Part shown: in pieces, positions 5,783 through 10,487 of the stretch | Position numbering within the stretch: the first letter of the stretch is position 1 | How the letters are laid out: every line of letters begins with the position of its first letter | The notes under the pieces: model-generated | What the model was told of the DNA's origin: nothing | Seen by the model: the letters and a program-made list of their open reading frames with translations, nothing else | Database searches by the model: none | Translations under genes and position numbers: made by a program | Assembly: GCA_017530275.1 (NCBI GenBank) | Contig: JAFXMP010000309.1 | Location: 1-10,487, forward strand | DNA from: Clostridia bacterium | GTDB taxonomy: Bacteria; Bacillota_A; Clostridia; Christensenellales; Aristaeellaceae | DNA: 10,487 nt | Reading direction: 5' to 3'

Positions 5783-6442
5783 TTATGCGACACTAAGCAA
5801 ATCAAAAGGATTAGAGTTTGCATAATTGCCGACAGGGTAATCAGCACCTGATATAGTATATCCTTCTTGTCTGAGCTCAACATCAATGGTTACGATGATG
5901 CTTGAGTAAATTGTCTGCTTTTTTTCAAAGAACACCGGCCATTTTCCTTTTTCTTCATGTATATCTGAGGAAATCAATTCTTTCAAACATGCAATGCAGG
6001 CTTCCATTGCTTTGGCCAAGGCCACCTCCGAAATGCTGCTACCATTTTTCAGCAATAAATTGCCCATATTGACAGGATTAAATAGCTTTTTCAGTTGATC
6101 TGCATGTTCTGTATCAGGAATAGTATGCTTCATTTGCCGTTCAATCGTATTTTCACCCCAGCCAAGCAGTTTGCTTAATGGGTTTGCTCCAATGTTGTAT
6201 TTTTCAAGCAATGCCTTAATTTCAGTCACAGAAATAGATCCTTTTGCTATACGGTAAGCCTCATGTGCATTTTCTATATTCTGCTTCATAAGTGCGTCAG
6301 GGAAAATTTCTTCTCCACAGACAGTGCAGAAAGCATGTTTTTGTACCACGGAAATTTCTATTCCTTCCACCAGTAAGGTTTCTTGTTGGGAAACTTCGCG
6401 ATATTCCACAATGGTTTCACATGTTCTGCAGAATGCTTTCAT
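5783..6442 (-). CDS. mqsA: MqsA/YgiT-like antitoxin with extended C-terminus
   Basis: This 219-residue protein has the two-part layout of MqsA-type antitoxins. An N-terminal zinc-binding region has C5-x-x-C8 and C39-x-x-C42, and an HTH region at about residues 68-106 includes NPLSKLLGWGENTIERQ. The HTH would bind the operator and repress the operon; the N-terminal part would neutralise the toxin. E. coli MqsA has about 131 residues, so this one carries about 90 extra residues. They end in an aromatic and hydrophobic tail (DYPVGNYANSNPFDLLSVA), a good candidate for the chaperone addiction region that makes such antitoxins depend on SecB. Its ATG overlaps the toxin stop in an ATGA junction with AGGAGG upstream, so the two are translationally coupled. 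Confidence 0.83.
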   Translation of the reverse strand: MKAFCRTCETIVEYREVSQQETLLVEGIEISVVQKHAFCTVCGEEIFPDALMKQNIENAHEAYRIAKGSISVTEIKALLEKYNIGANPLSKLLGWGENTIERQMKHTIPDTEHADQLKKLFNPVNMGNLLLKNGSSISEVALAKAMEACIACLKELISSDIHEEKGKWPVFFEKKQTIYSSIIVTIDVELRQEGYTISGADYPVGNYANSNPFDLLSVA

Positions 6443-6819
6443 TTTGTTTTCCTCCTAATTCTAAATGGAAAAGAAAGTGGTCTGTCAGGCTCATGAAATG
6501 AGATGACAATAACACCATTCTTAATCGCTACTTTTAAGTATATGCTATAATCCTCCCTAGTATCCGGGCTAAATACGTATGCGTTCGGCTTTCCCTCCTC
6601 CCTCGATGTATGGCAATAGTCTTCAATACGAAGACTGCCTAAAATCGACCTTATATCATCAGGACAATAGTTATGGGAAATCATAAAACTATAATTGATT
6701 GGTCGAGTAAAACATAAATGTAAATCCGTTTGTACCTCGTCATAAGCCTTACTGTTTACCGTCTCAACAACACGCTGAATAGTATCCTGATCGTCTTGAA
6801 AACAGTCATTTGGTGGCAT
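6439..6819 (-). CDS. mqsR: MqsR-like toxin (probable mRNA endoribonuclease)
   Basis: This 126-residue protein is the first gene of the operon. The C-terminal part (about residues 66-122) has EDYCHTSREEG, then YSIYLKVAIKNGVIVISFHE, resembling the terminal strands of MqsR (VYLKITVIHDVLIVSF in E. coli), a RelE-fold ribonuclease that cuts mRNA. The N-terminal half is not obviously similar and is longer than in E. coli MqsR (98 residues). The start at 6819 has AAGGAG eight bases upstream; another ATG five bases earlier is out of frame. Toxin-first order and the partner genes support the call. Catalytic residues were not identified, so the ribonuclease role is inferred. Confidence 0.7.
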   Translation of the reverse strand: MPPNDCFQDDQDTIQRVVETVNSKAYDEVQTDLHLCFTRPINYSFMISHNYCPDDIRSILGSLRIEDYCHTSREEGKPNAYVFSPDTREDYSIYLKVAIKNGVIVISFHEPDRPLSFPFRIRRKTK

Positions 6820-6847
6820 GGCATACTCTCCTTTAGTAAAGAGACAA

Positions 6848-6873
6848 AAAATTCAATCAAGTGATTGAATTTT
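6848..6873. promoter_or_regulatory. Perfect 26-base palindrome, probable operator of the TAC operon
   Basis: Arms AAAATTCAATCA (6848-6859) and TGATTGAATTTT (6862-6873) are perfect inverted repeats around a 2-base centre. It lies 28 bases upstream of the toxin ATG, where the promoter must be. MqsA-type antitoxins repress their own operons by binding palindromes, so this is the expected operator. The exact -10 and -35 boxes could not be fixed; candidate hexamers overlap the palindrome. Confidence 0.72.
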
Positions 6874-7039
6874 GACAGCAAAGATAGTTTACCACAATCT
6901 TGAGTTTTTGAAAACCCCCCTTATAGAAGTTTAGTAAAAGTGCAAAGAAAAAACAGGTTGGTATTTCACATTTGGAAATTTATTACATGCTTTTCTGTAG
7001 ATACTACATGTTTTATATCCACACACTAAGGTACTGTAA

Positions 7040-7123
7040 GATTGGATTCTGAAGGAAATGATCGACGAGTATAAGGCAGTCAGGAAATCCGCCAGGGAGG
7101 TGCCTGAACATGAAGCACCTTGA
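7040..7123 (+). pseudogene. Remnant of a second MOBV relaxase, last 27 codons
   Basis: Read in frame, this encodes DWILKEMIDEYKAVRKSARE and then VPEHEAP before a TGA. It matches the last residues of the relaxase encoded at 4197-5186 (DRIPKEVIDEYKAIKKFARE, then VHGHEAPR). There is no start and no upstream relaxase sequence, so it is a cut-off 3' end. The differences include several amino-acid changes, so it probably derives from a related but distinct element. Confidence 0.75.
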
Positions 7124-7475
7124 TGAAGCAGCAAAGGAAGCCGTTTTTGAGCGATGTATGGATTTCCCGGCGAGGATGATTGAAAAATACGGGCCAGAAA
7201 TTGTATTTACTGACCAGGAAAGCAAACAATGTGAGGATGACAACGAGGATGCGAAAGCATCCCCGTTGTTGTTTTGGGCAAACAGTTTGTTGGGACTACT
7301 TAAGAAAACAATACTATTTTTGAACACATTTTTATGCTTGACATATAGAAAATACAATGATAAAATTCAGTTGGGACAGACTTTTGAAACTGGTTTTAGC
7401 GTTGCAATAAGGAGAGTATATGAAAAGCCCAAAGTGTTATATCTATACCCGTGTTTCAACGAGCATGCAGGTTGA
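7110..7475 (+). CDS. Second copy of the small helical protein, with unrelated read-through tail
   Basis: The frame opens MKHLDEAAKEAVFERCMDF after GGGAGG and matches the 62-residue protein encoded at 5170 for about 48 residues. Beyond the terminator hairpin it continues into unrelated sequence through the recombinase promoter and into the first 56 bases of the recombinase gene in another frame. That tail is unlikely to be native. The copy may be inactive, or only its N-terminal part may matter. It lacks a complete relaxase upstream, so its own expression is doubtful. Confidence 0.4.
   Translation: MKHLDEAAKEAVFERCMDFPARMIEKYGPEIVFTDQESKQCEDDNEDAKASPLLFWANSLLGLLKKTILFLNTFLCLTYRKYNDKIQLGQTFETGFSVAIRRVYEKPKVLYLYPCFNEHAG
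7241..7268 (+). terminator. Terminator hairpin, right-hand copy
   Basis: CAACGAGGATGC (7241-7252) pairs with GCATCCCCGTTG (7257-7268) around a GAAA loop, with one A-C mismatch, followed by TTGTTTT. It is the counterpart of the hairpin at 5301-5328. It would block read-through into the recombinase gene, which has its own promoter. Confidence 0.6.
7338..7366 (+). promoter_or_regulatory. Sigma-70/sigma-A type promoter of the serine recombinase
   Basis: TTGACA (7338-7343) and TAAAAT (7361-7366) are separated by exactly 17 bases. The -35 box is perfect and the -10 box has five of six consensus bases. Transcription would start near 7373, about 47 bases before the recombinase ATG. Confidence 0.75.
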
Positions 7476-9369
7476 AGGGTACAGCTTGGACGCTCAAAAG
7501 GACAGGCTACGAAAATATGCGGAATTCCAGGAAATGAAAATCGCTGGAGAATATTGCGATGAAGGAAAATCTGGCAAGAATGTTGAAGGCCGTCCTGAAT
7601 TTCTCAAAATGCTGCGGGATATTGAATCAGGCAAGGATCATGTGTCCTTTGTGCTGGTTTTCAAACTGTCCCGTTTCGGGCGCAATGCTGCGGATGTGCT
7701 GACCTCCTTACAACGGATGCAGGATTATGGCGTAAATTTGATCTGTGTGGAAGATGGTATAGACAGCAGCAAGGATTCAGGGAAACTGATGATTTCCGTA
7801 TTGTCCGCTGTAGCGGAAATCGAACGGGAAAACATTCTTGTTCAGACTATGGAAGGACGGAAACAAAAGGCCCGTGAAGGAAAATGGAACGGCGGCTTTG
7901 CCCCATATGGGTACAAGTTACAAAACGGGGAATTGATGATCGTCGATGAAGAAGCTGAGGCCATACGAGTGATTTTTGATAAATTCATTCATACAAATAT
8001 GGGCATTAGTAAGGTGGCCGAATGGCTCAATCTGCACGGGTACAAAAAAATCAAACGGCAGAACAACACGCTGGACGCTTTTACCGCGATGTTTGTAAGA
8101 GGTGTTTTGGATAATCCCGTGTATTGCGGAAAGCTGGCTTATGGCCGCAGGCATAACGAAAAAGTACCTGGAACCAGAAATCAGTATCATATTGTTCACC
8201 AGGATGATTATATGCTGCACGACGGTATCCATGAAGCCATTGTGTCAGAAGAAGATTGGCTGCTTGCCCAACAAAAGAGAAAGGAAACAGGTATTAAAAA
8301 CGAAAAGACGTATAGCCTGGATCATGAACACATCCTTTCCGGTATTTTGAAATGCCCCGTCTGCGGCGGCGGGATGTATGGAAACGTCAATCGTAAACGC
8401 GCAAAGGATGGCAAGATGTACAAAGACTATTTCTATTATGCCTGCAAACACCGCCTGCATGTGGATGGCCGTCGATGCGATTATCATCACCAGTGGGGGG
8501 AAGAAATAATCAATGGTGCCGTCGCTGAAGTCCTGCGAAAAATGGTGCAGAATCCCAAATTTGAAGAAGGTATCAAAGAAAGGATCGGTAAACGGATTGA
8601 TACAGACGAATTAGATCGGGAATTAGCGGAGCTTCGGAAAAAATTGCGACAACTGATTGGAACGAAGGACAGGCTTGGCCAGCAGATTGACGCATTGGAT
8701 TTCGATGATCCACACTATGACCGCAAGTATCAGGATATACAAGAGCGACAGAACAAAGTATATGACGCGATTTCTTCAGCGGAAGCCGATATTGCCGAGG
8801 TGCAAACACGTTTGAACAACCTGCATAAGCAGCAGATTTCCAGTGATAATGTGTATCAGTTTCTCTTGTATTTTGATAAACTGTATGATAAATTTACAGA
8901 TGCGGAGAAGAAGGAGTTTATGTCCTCTTTCATAGACCGTGTGGAAATATATCCTGAACGTCAGCCTAATGGCCGGATTCTCAAACACATCGAGTTCCGT
9001 TTTCCCGTGTATTTTCAAGGGATTCAGGTCGATGGATTGAGTTGGGACTCAGATGATACAGTCGAGACGGTTCTAAAATTGTCCAAACTCCCAAAGCTTC
9101 AACATATCGACATCGATCTGGACCTGGACGAATTAGACATTACCAGCGCCGAGACGAAAGCGACGTATCAGGAAATCAAGGATTATGTGCTGGAGCATAC
9201 CGGCCTTAAGGTTTCTTGCCTATATATTGCCCAAGTGAAGGCCAAAAACGGCATCATTGAACGGGAATGCTATAATAAACCAAAGGTGGATGACAACCAT
9301 GTACCGAAGTGCCCTCCAGAAAAGGAAAAGGCGATAGAAGAAGCGCTTTTGCATTTCAAAATGATTTAA
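7420..9369 (+). CDS. Large serine recombinase (integrase/excisionase) of the element
   Basis: This 649-residue enzyme would cut and rejoin DNA at the attachment sites to insert and excise the element. The N-terminal resolvase domain has the active serine S13 in YTRVST and conserved arginines R85 and R88 in KLSRFGRN. The recombinase domain follows at about 160-270. The zinc ribbon has C312-x-x-C315 in KCPVCGGGMYG and C342 and C353. A coiled coil spans about 395-470. The family region MSSFIDRVEIYPE lies at about 501-513. The last 70 residues, beginning ATYQEIKDYVLEHTGLKVSC at 581, form an extra small domain seen in other gut Firmicutes proteins. AAGGAG lies just before the ATG. Its base composition is more A/T-rich than the replication module. 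Confidence 0.95.
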   Translation: MKSPKCYIYTRVSTSMQVEGYSLDAQKDRLRKYAEFQEMKIAGEYCDEGKSGKNVEGRPEFLKMLRDIESGKDHVSFVLVFKLSRFGRNAADVLTSLQRMQDYGVNLICVEDGIDSSKDSGKLMISVLSAVAEIERENILVQTMEGRKQKAREGKWNGGFAPYGYKLQNGELMIVDEEAEAIRVIFDKFIHTNMGISKVAEWLNLHGYKKIKRQNNTLDAFTAMFVRGVLDNPVYCGKLAYGRRHNEKVPGTRNQYHIVHQDDYMLHDGIHEAIVSEEDWLLAQQKRKETGIKNEKTYSLDHEHILSGILKCPVCGGGMYGNVNRKRAKDGKMYKDYFYYACKHRLHVDGRRCDYHHQWGEEIINGAVAEVLRKMVQNPKFEEGIKERIGKRIDTDELDRELAELRKKLRQLIGTKDRLGQQIDALDFDDPHYDRKYQDIQERQNKVYDAISSAEADIAEVQTRLNNLHKQQISSDNVYQFLLYFDKLYDKFTDAEKKEFMSSFIDRVEIYPERQPNGRILKHIEFRFPVYFQGIQVDGLSWDSDDTVETVLKLSKLPKLQHIDIDLDLDELDITSAETKATYQEIKDYVLEHTGLKVSCLYIAQVKAKNGIIERECYNKPKVDDNHVPKCPPEKEKAIEEALLHFKMI

Positions 9370-9425
9370 AGAGCATCAAAATATAAATTCGTAGAACCTA
9401 CGTATGCAAAAAAACGGGAGGACTT
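9370..9425 (+). other. Recombinase-cas3 gap: probable element right end; short palindrome
   Basis: These 56 bases separate the recombinase stop from cas3. They hold CGTAGAACCTACG (9390-9402), a 5-bp inverted repeat around AAC, and the cas3 ribosome site GGGAGGA (9416-9422). No convincing promoter was seen. If the recombinase gene marks the element end, the attachment junction should be here. GAACCT (9394-9399) also occurs at 280-285 near the left end, but six bases is too short to count as proof. Confidence 0.35.
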
Positions 9426-10487
9426 ATGATCAGTCAAGAAGACTGCCGTCAACCGCATCTGCTTTTATGGGCAAAAAGCAATCCTTATAAACAATTGCTG
9501 GCACATATGCTGGATACCGGATATTGTGTCAAGGCTTTTCTGTCTGCACCGTCATCCAGCGCGGTGCTTTCTTTATTGACCGATCAATGGCATTGTGAAG
9601 CAGATAGAGCGCTGTCCTTTTCCGCGTATCTCGCTGCACTGCATGACATAGGAAAGGCCATGCCCCAATTCCAGCGGCAGGATGAAACCCGCTTTGCAGA
9701 AATGAAAAGCGCGGGCATGGGAGATTTATTTCCTCCCTTATATGCCGGATCTATAGAACACGAGTATTTTTCAGCAAGGATCCTTCAGCGCATATGGAAA
9801 AAAGAAAAACAAGACTGGATACTGTCTCGGTCTTATTCGCGAATCCTTTCATTACATCATCAGCGCATCGAAAAATCAGATTCACGTCTTCCCATTCCAG
9901 ATGACTGGATGGTCATGCAGGACGCCCTGGAAGCGGAAGTCCGCCGGACATTCAATCCGCCGGATCGTCTGCTCAAACCAGACTGTATGGACGCCGTATG
10001 TGTTTTATTGACCGGCCTGGTGATCCTGTGCGATTGGGTCGCGTCTTCCGGCAATCCTTTCGATCAAAGCCCGGAAGTCAATGAAAACGCCCCATACCCC
10101 GGCAGGGAAAACGCTGTTCAGGCTTTGAAACAATACGGTCTGATCGGTAATGCTTTGCCGCCTGCTGTGCAAGACTTTTTAACCATGTGGCCTGAAATCC
10201 TCAAGCCGCGCGATATCCAATGCATAAGCGCAAAGCTTGATCCATACGCCCCTTTAACCATCATCGAAGCGCCTATGGGAGAAGGAAAAACAGAAGCGGC
10301 GCTGTATCTTGCGGAACGAATGCGGGCCGCCTGGGGCAAACGCGGTATCTACGTGGCGCTGCCTACCCAAGCTACCAGCAATCAAATGTATTCCAGAACA
10401 CAGGCTATGCTGAACACGATCCAGGGTGGTCATGCGCGGCTTTTGCATGGCACCGCCTTTTTACAGCGTGAAGCGGCATCCATTCAA
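9426..10487 (+). CDS. cas3: CRISPR-associated nuclease-helicase Cas3, type I-E-like (cut by window edge)
   Basis: Cas3 is recruited by Cascade to degrade target DNA. The first 354 codons are open to the right edge. The N-terminal HD nuclease domain has H27 in LLAHMLDTG, the HD pair H73-D74 in LHDIGK with K77, H112 in SIEHEYFS, the H144-H145 pair, and D203 in CDWVASS. The helicase domain starts with Walker [13 protein letters not shown] (from about 282) and then [11 protein letters not shown] (312-322), a pattern typical of type I-E Cas3. The start ATG has GGGAGGA at good spacing. Subtype is inferred from pattern alone; the remaining cas genes and array would lie beyond the window. It lies just after the recombinase in the same direction and may be read from it. 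Confidence 0.92.
   Translation, partial: MISQEDCRQPHLLLWAKSNPYKQLLAHMLDTGYCVKAFLSAPSSSAVLSLLTDQWHCEADRALSFSAYLAALHDIGKAMPQFQRQDETRFAEMKSAGMGDLFPPLYAGSIEHEYFSARILQRIWKKEKQDWILSRSYSRILSLHHQRIEKSDSRLPIPDDWMVMQDALEAEVRRTFNPPDRLLKPDCMDAVCVLLTGLVILCDWVASSGNPFDQSPEVNENAPYPGRENAVQALKQYGLIGNALPPAVQDFLTMWPEILKPRDIQCISAKLDPYAPLTIIEAPMGEGKTEAALYLAERMRAAWGKRGIYVALPTQATSNQMYSRTQAMLNTIQGGHARLLHGTAFLQREAASIQ

Larger units (their letters stand above)
7040..7270 (+). repeat. Direct repeat, right copy (relaxase 3' end, small gene, terminator)
   Basis: This is the right-hand partner of 5100-5330, at about 90% identity by eye and without indels. The stretch before it (6874-7039) is A/T-rich and holds no gene that could be supported. 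The repeat begins abruptly within relaxase-derived sequence. Confidence 0.9.
290..9425 (+). mobile_element. Integrative mobilizable element: MOBV relaxase, oriT, primase/helicase, serine recombinase, TAC cargo
   Basis: The modules of an IME occur together: a pMV158-type oriT, a MOBV relaxase, an XRE regulator, a two-gene replication module and a terminal large serine recombinase. No type IV secretion or coupling-protein genes are seen, so transfer would need a helper element. The ends given are approximate. The right end is placed between the recombinase stop and the cas3 start, because such recombinase genes commonly sit at an element end. The left end is placed just past the response regulator start. 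No convincing matching attL/attR core could be read, so the exact boundaries and the insertion site are inferred. Confidence 0.7.

Noticed and set aside
5770..5886. SecB-like gene start at the upstream ATG (5886), giving a hydrophobic N-terminal segment
   Set aside because: It would overlap the antitoxin gene by about 100 bases, whereas the GTG at 5769 has a perfect AGGAGG and gives a SecB-like N-terminus. The apparent membrane segment is a frame shadow.
5100..7270. Reading the two 230-bp repeats as the ends of an insertion sequence or a target-site duplication
   Set aside because: They are coding, about 10% diverged, far too long for a target-site duplication, and no transposase lies between them.
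9160..9369. Calling the recombinase tail a 23S rRNA methyltransferase
   Set aside because: The segment is only about 70 residues and has no methyltransferase motif; such labels probably spread from fused proteins.
280..9420. Attachment cores: GAACCT at 280-285 and 9394-9399, ACGGGA at 306-311 and 9414-9419
   Set aside because: Six-base matches are expected by chance, and one overlaps a ribosome site. Neither supports an att call without a comparison genome.
9426..10487. CRISPR array near cas3
   Set aside because: No regularly spaced direct repeats were seen anywhere in the window; any array must lie outside it.

Overview
The window reads as an integrative mobilizable element (IME) of a Gram-positive Clostridia-type gut bacterium, with a fragment of neighbouring DNA at each end. 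The host guess rests on strong AGGAGG-type ribosome sites, frequent GTG/TTG starts, a Clostridia-style large serine recombinase, a pMV158-type relaxase and mid-GC coding DNA; it is an inference. No rRNA, tRNA or CRISPR array was seen.

Layout from left to right: (1) the first 92 codons of an OmpR/VanR-type response regulator on the minus strand, cut by the window edge. (2) A 525-base non-coding stretch dense in hairpins, holding a clear pMV158/MOBV-type origin of transfer with its nic site at about 621/622. (3) A minus-strand XRE-type regulator, followed by a divergent promoter region with palindromic operators. (4) A replication module on the plus strand: a small CHC2 zinc-finger primase overlapping a P4/D5-type SF3 helicase. 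(5) A 240-base gap with two inverted copies of a 21-bp palindromic sequence. (6) A MOBV (Pre/Mob) relaxase starting at TTG, overlapped by a small helical protein gene with a terminator hairpin at its end. (7) A minus-strand cargo of three tightly coupled genes: an MqsR-like toxin, an extended MqsA/YgiT-like antitoxin and a SecB-like chaperone. This is the layout of a toxin-antitoxin-chaperone (TAC) system. (8) A second copy, about 90% identical, of the relaxase 3' end, small gene and terminator, so the cargo lies between 230-bp direct repeats. (9) A 649-residue large serine recombinase with a consensus promoter. (10) The first 354 codons of a Cas3 HD-nuclease/helicase, most like type I-E, cut by the right edge.

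How it fits together: the recombinase would excise and insert the element, the primase and helicase would copy the excised circle, and the relaxase would nick the oriT so that a helper conjugative element can transfer it. The TAC operon would stabilise the element or act in phage defence. The element appears to sit directly in front of a cas3 gene, so it may affect expression of a host CRISPR-Cas system. The most unusual parts are the SecB-chaperoned TA cargo on a MOBV element, its capture between diverged relaxase-end repeats, and the oriT about 3.6 kb from its relaxase gene.
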